A DNA stretch of 64,000 nt from Gleimia coleocanis DSM 15436 (GCF_000159015.1 NZ_DS999540.1:124001-188000), one strand, 5' to 3'; shown: positions 9,207 through 18,648, numbered from the stretch's first letter. Notes: generated by a model not told the origin, from the letters alone. Program-made: numbers and translations.

Positions 9207-9839
9207 CTACCTGCCGCGATTGGCACGCGGATCGACCGCACCCTTGCGTCGCGATTCTGCGAGTGCTTGTGCCCATTGCTCCTGGGCGGGAGTCAGTTTC
9301 TTACGGGCCTCTACACCACCGGAAAGCGACACATTAACTGCCCCGTCAGCGGTAGCTCCCTGTAACCCAGTACCACGCCAGGCATGACAGATTGCAATAG
9401 CTAAAGCATCGGCTGCGTCAGCGGGTTTCGGAGCCTTCGCTAATCCGAGTACGCGAGCTACCATTGCCTGCACTTGGCTTTTATTAGCAACACCATTTCC
9501 GGTAACTGCAGCTTTAACTTCAGAAGGTGTGTGGATTGCTAGTGGAAGACCTGCACGGGCTGCGCAGACCATTGCTGCACCCATTACCTGCATAGTGGTT
9601 GTCACTGACTGCAGGTTTTCTTGTGCGAAAACTCGTTCAATTGCAACCACTTCCGGCTGAAACTGCGCAATTACACGATCAATCGCATCTGCAATAGTTT
9701 TCAGCCGGAAGTGGGTGGCAATTTTTTGATCTGAGCGAGCTACTTCAACATGCACCAAAGTGGTCCGACGCATTGCGTCTACATCAACTACCCCGATACC
9801 ACATCGGGTGATGCCTGGGTCAATGCCAAGTACGCGCAC
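9207..9839 (-). CDS. ruvC: Crossover junction endonuclease RuvC
   Basis: 210 residues. Resolves Holliday junctions by paired nicks. The RNase H-like core starts MRVLGIDPGITRCGIG with catalytic D7; VVAIERVFAQ carries the second acidic residue, and KPADAADALAIAICH the final acidic pair. The C-terminal ~45 residues are longer than in E. coli RuvC and low in complexity. It is the first ruv gene and lies 15 nt from yebC. Confidence 0.96.
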   Translation of the reverse strand: MRVLGIDPGITRCGIGVVDVDAMRRTTLVHVEVARSDQKIATHFRLKTIADAIDRVIAQFQPEVVAIERVFAQENLQSVTTTMQVMGAAMVCAARAGLPLAIHTPSEVKAAVTGNGVANKSQVQAMVARVLGLAKAPKPADAADALAIAICHAWRGTGLQGATADGAVNVSLSGGVEARKKLTPAQEQWAQALAESRRKGAVDPRANRGR

Positions 9840-9854
9840 AGATTCTAAGTGTTA

Positions 9855-10616
9855 TCAGTCTTCAGCCTGGAACTCAGCCATAACTGAGTCAGGAGCGGTG
9901 AAGTTAGTGTAGATGTTCTGTACGTCGTCAGAATCTTCCAAAGCATCAATCAGCTTCAGAACCTTCTTAACGCCTTCCAGGTCCAGTTCAACCTTGGTCG
10001 CTGGCACGAAGGATGCTTCCGCGGAGTCATATTCAATGCCGGCTTCAACCAGGGCAGTACGTACCTTCACCAGGTCAGTTGCTTCGGAAATAACTTCGAA
10101 CTTTTCACCTTCGTCGGTTACTTCTTCTGCCCCTGCGTCCAGCACGGTCATGAAGATGGTGTCTTCATCTACGCCGTCTGCCTTTGGTACTTCAATTACG
10201 CCCTTACGGGTGAAGAGGTAGGCAACGGAACCTGGGTCTGCCAGAGAACCGTTATTACGGGTGAAAGCAACACGCACGTCAGAAGCTGCACGGTTGCGGT
10301 TATCAGTCAAACATTCAACCAGGAATGCTACGCCGTTTGGACCGTAGCCTTCGTACATGATGGTTTCCCAGTCAGCGCCACCGGCTTCTGCACCGGAGCC
10401 ACGCTTAACTGCGCGGTCAATGTTGTCGCCTGGAACTGAGTTCTTACGCGCTTTCTGAATCGCATCGTACAGAGTTGGGTTACCTGCTGGATCCCCACCA
10501 CCGGTGCGGGCAGCAACTTCAATGTTTTTTACCAAGCGGGCAAACAGCTTTCCGCGCTTAGCGTCAATAGCGGCTTTCTTATGTTTAGTAGTGGCCCATT
10601 TAGAGTGACCTGACAT
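9855..10616 (-). CDS. yebC: YebC/PmpR family regulator
   Basis: 253 residues, typical of the family. The N-terminus [23 protein letters not shown] is diagnostic. Members have been reported as transcription regulators and, more recently, as factors that assist translation of proline stretches; which role applies here cannot be told. A strong AAGGAGGAAC ribosome site precedes the ATG. It lies directly upstream of ruvC, the usual actinobacterial arrangement. Confidence 0.95.
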   Translation of the reverse strand: MSGHSKWATTKHKKAAIDAKRGKLFARLVKNIEVAARTGGGDPAGNPTLYDAIQKARKNSVPGDNIDRAVKRGSGAEAGGADWETIMYEGYGPNGVAFLVECLTDNRNRAASDVRVAFTRNNGSLADPGSVAYLFTRKGVIEVPKADGVDEDTIFMTVLDAGAEEVTDEGEKFEVISEATDLVKVRTALVEAGIEYDSAEASFVPATKVELDLEGVKKVLKLIDALEDSDDVQNIYTNFTAPDSVMAEFQAED

Positions 10617-10661
10617 AGGAAGTTCCTCCTTGATGCGAAATAGACTGCGGTTTTACAGCCT

Positions 10662-11207
10662 TTATTCATTGTACTCGTTGATTTTAACGCAGGTTTCGTC
10701 CCAACCGTTACTGTAAATCTCTGGAATTAGGTTTTTTAGTTCGGGCGGAAAGATTAATCCAGTTTCACCAAGCTGCTGAAGTTCGTGTATGGGAATCCAT
10801 TGAGCAGCATCGATTAGCTGGTTTTCAGTGCGCGTCCACCCTGAATTATCAGTGTTAAAACGGGGTGTGTACACCAGGTAGATGTATTCAATTTGGCGGC
10901 GCACGCGGTCAGTGAATTCGAATTTGCCGATTCTTTCGATTACGGGTCCAATGAGTTGTGTTTCACTGATTTCCCAACCGGTTTCTTCCCGCATTTCTCT
11001 GACTGCGGCTTGCTGAGCGGTTTCTCCGGGGTCTATTCCTCCGCCGACGGTGAACCACCAGTGGTAGTTAGGGTTGAGTCGGTCGTGTCCATTCATGAGG
11101 AAGGTGTGCCCGTCTTCGGAGATGATGATTACGCGGGCAGCGTGGCGGGTGGGGATGCCATCGGGGGCGATTTCCCATTCGTTTTCAGTCCAGAGTGTTT
11201 GTTTCAT
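10662..11207 (-). CDS. NUDIX hydrolase
   Basis: 181 residues. The Nudix box is complete: GGIDPGET then AVREMREETGW, giving G-x5-E-x7-REVREE-x-G. The substrate cannot be deduced; such enzymes cleave nucleoside diphosphates linked to another group. The ATG overlaps the pimA stop (ATGA), so it is co-translated as the last gene of the phosphatidylinositol mannoside operon, although no metabolic link is evident. Confidence 0.88.
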   Translation of the reverse strand: MKQTLWTENEWEIAPDGIPTRHAARVIIISEDGHTFLMNGHDRLNPNYHWWFTVGGGIDPGETAQQAAVREMREETGWEISETQLIGPVIERIGKFEFTDRVRRQIEYIYLVYTPRFNTDNSGWTRTENQLIDAAQWIPIHELQQLGETGLIFPPELKNLIPEIYSNGWDETCVKINEYNE

Positions 11208-12490
11208 TGGCGGTGTTCTTCAGCATAGTCGCTGGTTTCCCAGGTGTTTTTGGTTTTACCTGCTTGTAGGTAGCGCACCAGTTGGTTGTAGTGTTTGCGG
11301 AGCGCGTGTTTTTTAAACCCAGGAGCGGCGTTTTCATGCAGACTACGTAGTAGTTTTGCACGCGTTTCGTAGTTTTCAGCGGGTATTTGGCTTTGCAGGG
11401 CTGCGAGTTTATAGATTTCTTCGATTTGGTTGGTTACGGTTGCCCAATCGAATTTTTGGGATCCTAGTTGCCCGGCTTTTGCCAGTTCGTCGCGTTCTTT
11501 TTTATTTTCGAGGGCGGCGCATAAGGTGTCTGCTAAATCCTGTGGGTTACCGGTGTGGAAGAGTTTTCCATATTTTCCATCGTCTAAGACTAGGCGGAAG
11601 GCTTCAATATCAGAAGCAACTACGAGGGTTCCAGCTGCCATTGCTTCGACTAGGACAATCCCGAAGGACTCTCCCCCTGTTTGGGGGGCAATGTAGGCGG
11701 TTGAACCGGCAAAGAGAGCAGCTTTTTCTTCATCGCTAACTCCGCCTAAGAGTTCAATATTTTCTGGGTAGCGAATTTGCAGTTCTTTGGCTTCTGGAGC
11801 TTCACCCCGACCAGCGATTAGGAAACGTGCTTGGGGATAACGCGCTAACACTAGGGGGATGGCTTTGAGAAGAACTGGCAGGCCTTTACGAGCTTCATCT
11901 AGTCTGCCGAGGAAACTAAAAACTGGTCGTTGTGGGGTTTGTTCCCACTCCACTTTCGCTTGAGCTTCCCGATAGCTACTGGTAAATACGCCGTTGGGGA
12001 TGATGACGGCGTCTTCTCCAAGATGTTCAATGAGGGTGCGACGAGCTTCATTTGAAACTGCGATTCGTCCTTTGCACGCGCGAATCCAGCGGCGTACTAA
12101 CGGGCTGACGGTCTGCATTGCCAGTGAGCGAACTGTGGCAGTATGGTGGGTTGCCACGATCGGAACAGAGGCTTTTAAGAGGGTAAAGAGGGAAATGGAA
12201 GGCGCCAGTGGTTCGTGCACATGCACTACCTCAAACTTCCCATTATTCAACCATTCTTGGGTAATTTGCCAAGACTTTCGCGTAAGGCTAAGAGGTGCTA
12301 CAGAGCCGTTATAGCGAATCTTATAACCACTTCCAGTAAGCGTCACTCCCCGATAGTTAGCGCTCTCACCAGGTGCTAAAACACTTACTTCATGCCCTCG
12401 CCTGCGTAGTTCTTGAGCTAGGTCCAGGATATGCACCTGCACCCCACCAGGAGCATCAAAAGAATAAGGACATACAATCCCGATTTTCAT
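11204..12490 (-). CDS. pimA: Phosphatidylinositol mannosyltransferase, GT4
   Basis: 428 residues, GT-B fold, GT4 family. The likely reaction is transfer of mannose from GDP-mannose to phosphatidyl-myo-inositol at the inner face of the membrane, the first step of PIM synthesis. The N-terminal acceptor domain begins MKIGIVCPYSFDAPGGVQVH as in PimA; the C-terminal nucleotide-sugar domain carries FLGRLDEARKGLPVLL and the catalytic ESFGIVLVEAMAAG. It overlaps both neighbours by ATGA and follows the acyltransferase and PIP synthase genes, which supports PimA rather than another GT4 role. The ~40-residue C-terminal extension is longer than usual. Confidence 0.9.
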   Translation of the reverse strand: MKIGIVCPYSFDAPGGVQVHILDLAQELRRRGHEVSVLAPGESANYRGVTLTGSGYKIRYNGSVAPLSLTRKSWQITQEWLNNGKFEVVHVHEPLAPSISLFTLLKASVPIVATHHTATVRSLAMQTVSPLVRRWIRACKGRIAVSNEARRTLIEHLGEDAVIIPNGVFTSSYREAQAKVEWEQTPQRPVFSFLGRLDEARKGLPVLLKAIPLVLARYPQARFLIAGRGEAPEAKELQIRYPENIELLGGVSDEEKAALFAGSTAYIAPQTGGESFGIVLVEAMAAGTLVVASDIEAFRLVLDDGKYGKLFHTGNPQDLADTLCAALENKKERDELAKAGQLGSQKFDWATVTNQIEEIYKLAALQSQIPAENYETRAKLLRSLHENAAPGFKKHALRKHYNQLVRYLQAGKTKNTWETSDYAEEHRQ

Positions 12491-13413
12491 TCTTCCTCCC
12501 GGCGCAGTTTCTCTTTGAGCCTCGCTCTTTCTAAACGTTCTAAATCCAAATCAGCTAAAAAGATTGGTTGCATCATATGCCAATCTAACAAATACTTCTC
12601 TAACATTGGCTCAAGGTTAACCACCCAGCGTTGAGTCGTATTAGCAATATCCGTATCTACTGTGACCGTACGTAAATGAATCTTAATGCCACTACGCTTA
12701 ATCCCCCGCCAAGTATAAACATGCTGGCTCAAATGACCGACGAAAAGTGGACGCCCCGTCTGAATCGCTAATGCAGCCGGACCAGCTGCTACTAACGCCG
12801 TTTCCCCTGCTAAAGTCACGGGAACTCCCCGACCAGTAATATCACGGTCAGCTAAAAGCGGCACCAAAAGAGGTTTACGCTGTAAAGTTGCCTGCTCCAC
12901 ATAGGATTTTAAATCCTTAAAAACTCCTTTTTTAGCAGGCAAAATCTGTATTCCCAGTTGTGCTCGAGTCGTTTGAAAATAAGAAAATAGTGCAGGTGGC
13001 TTCACCTGTTCAGCAACCGTTAATACCGGTGCTAAAAACTTTGCACACCATGCGCCCGCTAAATCCCAATTGCCTGAATGAGTTAAAGCTAAAACCACTG
13101 GCCCATCCGCAATCGCAGTTTCTAACTCGGCAAGGTTTTCTACCTCGACTGCAACTTTTAACTGCTGTGGCGAATACTTATGCAAAGTAGGCAGCTGTGC
13201 AAACATCTGAAAGTAGCGGGCAACGCCCTCGGGAATAATCTCTTGCCCTAAATCCGCCGAAAAACGCTGATAATTCGCCCGCAGCTGCCGGTTAGAAGAG
13301 TTATCGCGCTTCCCTACCCGCCTACCAGCCAACGCTGCCACCAGCTCAGACACACTCTGAGGAACCAGCTGTAGAAAGCGAAACGCCGGCAAAATAAACT
13401 TATCTACCGACAC
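12487..13413 (-). CDS. patA: Phosphatidylinositol mannoside acyltransferase
   Basis: 308 residues of the lysophospholipid/lipid A lauroyl acyltransferase family. In actinobacteria the gene between pgsA and pimA acylates the mannose of PIM1/PIM2 from acyl-CoA. The H-x4-D catalytic motif appears as LTHSGNWDLAG (about 111-120), with a downstream LLADRDITGRGVPVTLAGE segment. The GTG start overlaps the pgsA TAG by one base and the stop overlaps the pimA ATG. The function is assigned from family and operon. Confidence 0.87.
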   Translation of the reverse strand: MSVDKFILPAFRFLQLVPQSVSELVAALAGRRVGKRDNSSNRQLRANYQRFSADLGQEIIPEGVARYFQMFAQLPTLHKYSPQQLKVAVEVENLAELETAIADGPVVLALTHSGNWDLAGAWCAKFLAPVLTVAEQVKPPALFSYFQTTRAQLGIQILPAKKGVFKDLKSYVEQATLQRKPLLVPLLADRDITGRGVPVTLAGETALVAAGPAALAIQTGRPLFVGHLSQHVYTWRGIKRSGIKIHLRTVTVDTDIANTTQRWVVNLEPMLEKYLLDWHMMQPIFLADLDLERLERARLKEKLRREEE

Positions 13414-14036
13414 TACTTAACCTTCGCGTTAAAGCCCTGATAAGCCGACCACAAACGGTATAAAACCGTCACTGAAGAAGCAAACGCCACCCATAAGAAT
13501 GCCACGCACGCTACCCAAAGTGGCGCCCCAAAACCGACCAAACCACAGCCCAACAAAACAATCAGCAAACGATCAGTACGCTCGGCAATACCACCCTGCG
13601 CGCGCACTCCAAAAGCCTCTGCCTTTGCCCGCACGTAAGGTACCGTAGCTCCCGCAACCAAAGTGATGATTCCACTAATAACCAGCGCCTGCTTCATCCA
13701 CGAATCAGGTAAAAACACAAAGCTATAAAGCAACGATCCAAAAACCGCGCCATCCCCAAGCCGATCCAAAGAAGAATCTAAAAACGCCCCAAAATCAGAC
13801 GACTTACCCGTCACCCGCGCCAAAATACCATCTAAAGAATCCGCAAAAAGGACAAACGCTAATACCAGAGCGCCAATTCCCCAATGTCCAGTAGCAAGAA
13901 ACAGGACACTCACCAAAATAGTCGCAACCGTACCCACTACAGTAATCAGGTTCGGAGTAACCCCCAACTTCGCCAGTAACTTAGCCAAAGGTGTAAAAAA
14001 GGTACGCGGAATATTCCGCCCGTGTTCACCCAACAT
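13413..14036 (-). CDS. pgsA: Phosphatidylinositol phosphate synthase
   Basis: 207 residues, CDP-alcohol phosphatidyltransferase family. The motif D-x2-D-G-x2-A-R-x8-G-x3-D-x3-D is complete: DSLDGILARVTGKSSDFG then AFLDSSLDRLGD. It makes phosphatidylinositol phosphate from CDP-diacylglycerol and inositol phosphate, supplying the PIM pathway encoded downstream. Six membrane helices are predicted. The operon position separates it from phosphatidylglycerol phosphate synthase paralogues of the same family. Confidence 0.9.
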   Translation of the reverse strand: MLGEHGRNIPRTFFTPLAKLLAKLGVTPNLITVVGTVATILVSVLFLATGHWGIGALVLAFVLFADSLDGILARVTGKSSDFGAFLDSSLDRLGDGAVFGSLLYSFVFLPDSWMKQALVISGIITLVAGATVPYVRAKAEAFGVRAQGGIAERTDRLLIVLLGCGLVGFGAPLWVACVAFLWVAFASSVTVLYRLWSAYQGFNAKVK

Positions 14037-14591
14037 TTATTTCCAAGCCTCAGCTAACAGCGCCCGCGCCTCTCCCAATAACTGCGGAACAGCTTTAGTA
14101 CGCGCAATAATCGGTAGGAAATTTGCATCCCCCGCCCAGCGGGGCACCACATGCTGATGCAAATGCGCAGCAATACCCGCCCCGGCGACGTCACCTTGAT
14201 TCATACCCAAATTAAACCCATGAGGTTTAGCAACTTCACGAATCACACGCATAGCTTTAGCCGTTAATTCACCAATCTCAATGCGTTCACTATCAGTTAA
14301 ATCAGTGTAGTCAGAAACATGACGATAGGGGCACACCAGTAAGTGACCAGAGTTATAGGGAAAAAGATTCATAATCACGAAAGCAGTGTCCCCACGGTAA
14401 ACAATCAAACTAGTCTCATCATCACGCTGCGGTCCCAGGCAGAATGGACAGTCCTGTGATTCCTTCGTTGCAGGCTTCGCTTCCCCACCGATATAGGTCA
14501 TCCGATGAGGTGTCCACAAACGTTGAAAACTGTCTGGAACACCTGCAAAAAAGTCAGCGTCTTCGCATGGAGTTTGAGAATTCTGGTTCAT
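14037..14591 (-). CDS. HIT domain protein, Ap4A phosphorylase-like
   Basis: 184 residues. Histidine triad motif HLHQHVVPRW (about 143-152) plus CPFCLG, a zinc-type CxxC pair, near residue 50. The actinobacterial homologue has diadenosine tetraphosphate phosphorylase activity. The stop codon abuts the pgsA ATG, and the gene order thrS, HIT, pgsA, acyltransferase, pimA is a standard actinobacterial block. Confidence 0.92.
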   Translation of the reverse strand: MNQNSQTPCEDADFFAGVPDSFQRLWTPHRMTYIGGEAKPATKESQDCPFCLGPQRDDETSLIVYRGDTAFVIMNLFPYNSGHLLVCPYRHVSDYTDLTDSERIEIGELTAKAMRVIREVAKPHGFNLGMNQGDVAGAGIAAHLHQHVVPRWAGDANFLPIIARTKAVPQLLGEARALLAEAWK

Positions 14592-14682
14592 AGTAGATTC
14601 CTTTCCACTGCGTCCAGTCTATCCCGCATATCCAGCCAAGACGCTGACTTCTTTAATCTTTCGTCCTTAAAAAGTGACTAAC

Positions 14683-16680
14683 TCAGTCGTTACGACGTTC
14701 TCGAATCACAGTAAGGATTCGTTCTACTGCCTCAGCAACTGGAACCTGATTATCCTGGCTGCCATCACGGAGACGGAAGGATACTGCATTTGCATCCACG
14801 TCATCGCCACCGGCAATCAGCGTGAAAGGAACCTTATCTTTGGAAGCGTTACGAATCTTCTTACCAAAGCGGTCATCAGAACGGTCGATTTCTACTCGCA
14901 CACCTTCAGCGCGCAACTGCTTAGCGATTTCTTCTAAGTAGTCTTCAAACTTTTCAGCCACAGGAATACAACGTACCTGCACTGGCGCTAACCAAGCTGG
15001 GAAAGCACCCGCATAGTGTTCGGTAAGAACGGCGAAGAAACGTTCAATAGAGCCAAATAGTGCGCGGTGAATCATCACTGGGCGCTGGCGAGTGCCGTCA
15101 GGTGCAGTGTATTCCAACTCGAAGCGTTCTGGCAGGTTGAAGTCCAACTGAATCGTAGACATCTGCCAGGTACGACCGATTGCATCCTTTGCCTGGACGG
15201 AAATCTTTGGCCCGTAGAATGCTGCGCCGCCTGGATCTGGAACCAGCTGCAGGCCGGAAGCCTCAGCAACTTCTGCTAGAGTACGGGTGGCTTCTTCCCA
15301 GGTAGCGTCGTCACCAACAAACTTTTCTTCATTCTTAGTGGACAGTTCCAGGTAGAAGTCATTCAGACCATAGTCTTTGAGCAGATCCAGAACGAAGGTT
15401 AACAGGCTGGTAAGCTCATCCTTCATCTGCTCGCGAGTACAGTAAATGTGGGCATCGTCCTGAGTAAAGCCACGACCACGAGCCAAACCGTGGACCACGC
15501 CAGACTTTTCATAGCGGTAGACGGTACCGAATTCAAAAAGACGCAGTGGTAGTTCACGGTAAGAACGTCCACGAGAGGCGAAAATCAGGTTGTGCATTGG
15601 GCAGTTCATTGGCTTCAGGTAGTAGTCCTGACCTGCCTTAGTGATTTCACCAGTCTCTGGGTTACGTTCTTCGTCAATGGAAAGCGCAGGATACATACCG
15701 TCCTTGTACCAGGACAGGTGACCGGACTTTTCAAAGAGCGCACCCTTAGTGATGTGTGGACTGTAAACGAAGTCATAACCAGCCTGGACGTGGCGCTTAC
15801 GTGAGTACTCTTCCATCTCCATGCGGATAATACCGCCCTTAGGATGGAAACAAGCCAAGCCGGAACCAATTTCATCAGGGAATGAGAATAAATCTAGTTC
15901 GGTGCCCAACTTACGGTGGTCACGCTTTTCTGCTTCAGACAAGCGGTGCAGGTAAGCAGCTAGTTCTTCCTTAGTTGGCCAAGCCGTGCCGTAGATACGC
16001 TGCAGCTGCGCGTTCTTTTGGTTGCCCAACCAGTAAGCTGCAGAGGTTTTCATCAGTGCAAAGCCGTTACCAATCAGCTTAGTGTTAGGAATGTGTGGGC
16101 CACGGCAAAGATCAGACCAAGCTACTTCACCGTTACGACGGACATTGTCATAAATGGTTAGTTCGCCGCCACCAACTTCAACTGCAGCGCCTTCACCCAG
16201 GTCAGAGCCCTTAGCGCCAATCAGGTGCAGTTTGTGTGGCTGGTCTGCCAACTCTGCGCGTGCTTCTTCTTCAGTTACGACACGTCGTACAAAGGACTGA
16301 CCTTCTTTAACGATACGCTTCATAACCTTTTCAATCTCCTTTAGGTCTTCAGGAGTGAAAGGTTCTACGTTACCGAAATCGTAGTAGAAGCCATCGGTAA
16401 CTGGTGGGCCAATACCCAAATCTACCTGTGGGTTTAGTTGCTGAACTGCCTGTGCCATTACGTGGGTGCAGGAGTGACGTAGGATTGCTAAACCAGCGTC
16501 TGAGTTGATGTTAATACCCTTGATTTCAGCATCAGCTGGGATTTCTGCAGAAAGGTCTGTTTCTACTCCATCCACGTACATTGCGATGATTTCTTTTTCT
16601 GAAGCGTAGTAGTCCAAACCGGTGAGGCCAGCAGCAATCTGCTTTTCCTCTCCGTCAATCACTACCTGAATATCAGCCAC
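14683..16680 (-). CDS. thrS: Threonine-tRNA ligase
   Basis: 665 residues. TGS domain at 1-60; editing domain with [12 protein letters not shown] (about 68-79); class II catalytic core with zinc-binding MNCPMH (about 360), motif 2 [22 protein letters not shown] and motif 3 [13 protein letters not shown]; anticodon-binding domain from about 565. The GTG start has AAGGAG at 6 nt. No T-box leader is seen in the 100 bp upstream. Confidence 0.98.
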   Translation of the reverse strand: MADIQVVIDGEEKQIAAGLTGLDYYASEKEIIAMYVDGVETDLSAEIPADAEIKGININSDAGLAILRHSCTHVMAQAVQQLNPQVDLGIGPPVTDGFYYDFGNVEPFTPEDLKEIEKVMKRIVKEGQSFVRRVVTEEEARAELADQPHKLHLIGAKGSDLGEGAAVEVGGGELTIYDNVRRNGEVAWSDLCRGPHIPNTKLIGNGFALMKTSAAYWLGNQKNAQLQRIYGTAWPTKEELAAYLHRLSEAEKRDHRKLGTELDLFSFPDEIGSGLACFHPKGGIIRMEMEEYSRKRHVQAGYDFVYSPHITKGALFEKSGHLSWYKDGMYPALSIDEERNPETGEITKAGQDYYLKPMNCPMHNLIFASRGRSYRELPLRLFEFGTVYRYEKSGVVHGLARGRGFTQDDAHIYCTREQMKDELTSLLTFVLDLLKDYGLNDFYLELSTKNEEKFVGDDATWEEATRTLAEVAEASGLQLVPDPGGAAFYGPKISVQAKDAIGRTWQMSTIQLDFNLPERFELEYTAPDGTRQRPVMIHRALFGSIERFFAVLTEHYAGAFPAWLAPVQVRCIPVAEKFEDYLEEIAKQLRAEGVRVEIDRSDDRFGKKIRNASKDKVPFTLIAGGDDVDANAVSFRLRDGSQDNQVPVAEAVERILTVIRERRND

Positions 16681-16790
16681 AAGAGCTCCTTGAGTAAATT
16701 GATGAAGTGAAACAATAATCAGACATTATTTTACCCGCTTTCCGCTGGGTTAGTCACGCTGGCAGTGCCAACCACATCACTTCGAGGAAT

Positions 16791-16828
16791 ACTGAAAGAA
16801 GCTCAGCGATTGCTGAGCTTCTTTCAGT
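16791..16828. terminator. Long-armed hairpin 3' of the Gly-Cys tRNA unit
   Basis: Seventeen-base perfect arms (16791-16807 and 16812-16828) with a 4-base loop GATT, 16 bp past the 3' end of tRNA-Cys. The T-rich tail is on the plus strand (GTTTTTATT), the opposite side from what the tRNA transcript would need, so it may act mainly by stem strength. Confidence 0.6.
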
Positions 16829-16844
16829 ATGTTTTTATTAACCG

Positions 16845-16915
16845 AGGTGAGTACCGGATTCGAACCGGTGTAAACGGTTTTGCAGACCGGTGCCTAACCT
16901 CTCGGCCAACCCACC
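16845..16915 (-). tRNA. tRNA-Cys (GCA)
   Basis: 71-nt cloverleaf read on the minus strand: acceptor GGTGGGT pairs with ACTCACC, T-arm GGTTCGAATCC, anticodon loop CTGCAAA with anticodon GCA, discriminator T. CCA is not encoded. It follows tRNA-Gly in the same transcript. Confidence 0.93.
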
Positions 16916-16943
16916 GCGATTCCCACGCGTCGGTTGGAATCAG

Positions 16944-17016
16944 AGCGGATGACGGGACTCGAACCCGCGACCCTCACCTTGGCAAGGTGATGCTCTACCA
17001 ACTGAGCCACATCCGC
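16944..17016 (-). tRNA. tRNA-Gly (GCC), copy 1
   Basis: 73-nt cloverleaf on the minus strand, acceptor GCGGATG, anticodon loop TTGCCAA with GCC, T-arm GGTTCGAGTCC, discriminator T. It is identical to copy 2 at 18722-18794, and the two copies also share an upstream promoter sequence. Confidence 0.95.
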
Positions 17017-17052
17017 ATTTGTTACCGAACCTTTGTTCCTGCAACAAGAAAT

Positions 17053-17081
17053 ACATTACAGGGTTTTTAACACAGATGCAA
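17053..17081 (-). promoter_or_regulatory. Promoter of the tRNA-Gly-Cys unit
   Basis: On the minus strand, TTGCAT (17081-17076), a 17-bp spacer and TAATGT (17058-17053), about 37 bp before the tRNA 5' end. The same layout and much of the surrounding sequence recurs before copy 2. Confidence 0.75.
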
Positions 17082-17189
17082 AATCGACACTACGAAAACC
17101 ATATATTTTCCATTTTTCGCCGATATTTCAGGGGTTTAACCAGATAAGTTAAACTAAAAACAAAGCATTTAACCCAGAAAGGAAATGCA

Positions 17190-17690
17190 ATGTTAAACGA
17201 ATCACAGACCGAAGATTTTCACGCAGAAGACGAAGAAGTAAACCTGCTTCCTCTGGACGATGACTCTGTTGAGTGGATTGAAATCGTTCTCGACACGGCC
17301 GCAGACTTAGAAATCGAACTCTCCGCTGAGTCTATTTCTGCTTTCTTCAACGAAGCTAAGGAAAACTGGTACGCAAAAGAAGAAGACGAACGTGAAGATC
17401 CAACTGGCTACATGGTCACCGCTGGCGTATTAGCAGGCCAACTCATCGTTGAAGAACACGACGGCGACTGGGTACTGGTTGAACTTCCCGAAGGTAACCA
17501 GCTGGGTGTAGTAGACCCAGTAAGTGAAGTAGTTTTGGTTCCACTCGATACGGTTGCTGAAATCTGGTTCGACGAAATCGATTTGGATATCAACACTTTC
17601 ATCGACGAATGTCTATCTGACACCCCTGACTACGACAACCCTACCGCTTCCGGCGAAGAAGGTTCTTGCGGTTGCAACTGTGGTTGCTGA
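17190..17690 (+). CDS. Acidic DUF3806-like protein with Cys-rich tail
   Basis: 166 residues, very rich in Asp and Glu. The middle (about 30-140) has the pattern W-I-E-I-V-L-D-T-A-A-D-L, then D-P-T-G-Y and WVLVELPEG, similar to DUF3806 domains of unknown function; this match is by eye. The protein ends in GSCGCNCGC, four cysteines in seven residues, which is not a feature I know in this family and suggests metal binding or a thiol handle. An AGAAAGGAAAT ribosome site precedes the ATG. It is monocistronic between two tRNA units and is followed by a strong hairpin. No membrane segments or signal peptide. Confidence 0.8.
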   Translation: MLNESQTEDFHAEDEEVNLLPLDDDSVEWIEIVLDTAADLEIELSAESISAFFNEAKENWYAKEEDEREDPTGYMVTAGVLAGQLIVEEHDGDWVLVELPEGNQLGVVDPVSEVVLVPLDTVAEIWFDEIDLDINTFIDECLSDTPDYDNPTASGEEGSCGCNCGC

Positions 17691-17696
17691 TTTTCA

Positions 17697-17747
17697 TTTA
17701 TATTAGTTTGCCGGCTCATTTTCTATGGGCCGGCAAACTAATATAAA
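17697..17747. terminator. Long hairpin after the acidic protein gene
   Basis: Twenty-one-base arms (17697-17717 and 17727-17747), nearly perfect, around a 9-nt loop, starting 7 nt after the stop codon. The AT-rich outer part supplies U residues in either direction. Confidence 0.75.
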
Positions 17748-17874
17748 GCCTGTTTTACCAGATAAAGCATTTATAAAATCAGACTCTCCCAAGGTTTATT
17801 CACTAACTGCATTGTTCTGGCACTGACCGCTACCTGCCGTTGGTAAACACGCCCACTGCTTCTATAAATCTTGC

Positions 17875-17905
17875 GCGGGAGGGTTTTTTGAAAAAATGCT
17901 CCCGC
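17875..17905. repeat. Hairpin 1 of the AT-centred family
   Basis: Arms GCGGGAG (17875-17881) and CTCCCGC (17899-17905) around a centre containing TTTTTTGAAAAAATG. Confidence 0.7.
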
Positions 17906-17935
17906 AGCTAACCAAAAACACTGTTTTTCAACAGC

Positions 17936-17967
17936 GGCGGGAGGAAAAATCTAAAAATGCTCCCGCC
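17936..17967. repeat. Hairpin 2 of the AT-centred family
   Basis: Arms GGCGGGAG (17936-17943) and CTCCCGCC (17960-17967) around AAAAATCTAAAAATG. It is a diverged tandem copy of hairpin 1, 30 bp further on. Confidence 0.7.
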
Positions 17968-18342
17968 GGCATATTGGAATGTTGCGGGAAGAAGTTAGTG
18001 CCTAATAACTCAAGTTTCTCCTTAATCAACGAAAAGCGATCATTGCTCAGGAATGCAAAATGTCTTAAACCGAGAAAACGAGGGTTAAGTTGCGAAAAGT
18101 GTGTCTAAAAATCAGACTTCCCGTTGAGATAGCAGTAGAAAATCCTGATTGGTTAGGTTTTTAAAGCTAAGTGGTAGTAGGGTTGTTGGTTTTTCCCAGA
18201 ATCTGCCTCGTGTCCTCTTGCCCAGACCTTCTGTCTTCCTGCCCCGGCCAGGGAATAGCGCCGGCAAGCAGGGTGTCTTGTGCATTCTTAGACAATTTTC
18301 AAAATAATGCCCATGGATGCGTCAGTTTTCCCGGTGTAACGC

Positions 18343-18383
18343 CCGGTTTATGGACAATTTTTAGAAAAATGTCCATAAACCGG
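18343..18383. repeat. Hairpin 3 of the AT-centred family
   Basis: Fourteen-base perfect arms CCGGTTTATGGACA (18343-18356) and its complement (18370-18383) around ATTTTTAGAAAAA. The arms differ from hairpins 1 and 2 while the A/T centre is alike. Confidence 0.75.
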
Positions 18384-18608
18384 ATTTCCACTGCCCCAAA
18401 GTTCAAGAGGGCTTCAAAGATTCCAATACCCGTTTAATGATTCCCATGGCATTTTACGATTCCAATCGGCGTTGACTAGCGCAAAAACTACTCAGCTACC
18501 AACCCTAAAGAGGAAGAAAAATAACCATTAAACCACCGCACCACGCCGGTTATAGGCACACTTTTGACACTTAGCCCGAAAACGATGCGGGTAACTGAAT
18601 GGAAGCAA

Positions 18609-18635
18609 TAAAAAAACTCGGTTTCACACCGAGTT
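18609..18635 (-). terminator. Terminator of the tRNA-Gly-Val unit
   Basis: On the minus strand AACTCGGT (18635-18628), 5-nt loop, ACCGAGTT (18622-18615), then a run of T from 18616 downwards. It lies 14 bp past the 3' end of tRNA-Val. Confidence 0.85.
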
Positions 18636-18648
18636 ACTCATAAACGCG

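Larger units (their letters stand above)
17748..18608. other. Hairpin-rich region without a recognisable gene
   Basis: No open frame here has coding character or a ribosome site. A 70-codon frame at 17896-18108 runs straight through two hairpins and is not credible. The region holds at least three inverted repeats with GC-rich or mixed arms around AT-rich centres that end in AAAATG (listed separately) and a fourth, imperfect look-alike near 18289-18320. It could be decayed DNA, an untranslated RNA locus, or regulatory sequence. Confidence 0.6.

Noticed and set aside
16681-16790. T-box or other riboswitch before thrS
   Set aside because: The leader is short and shows neither a specifier hairpin nor a T-box sequence.
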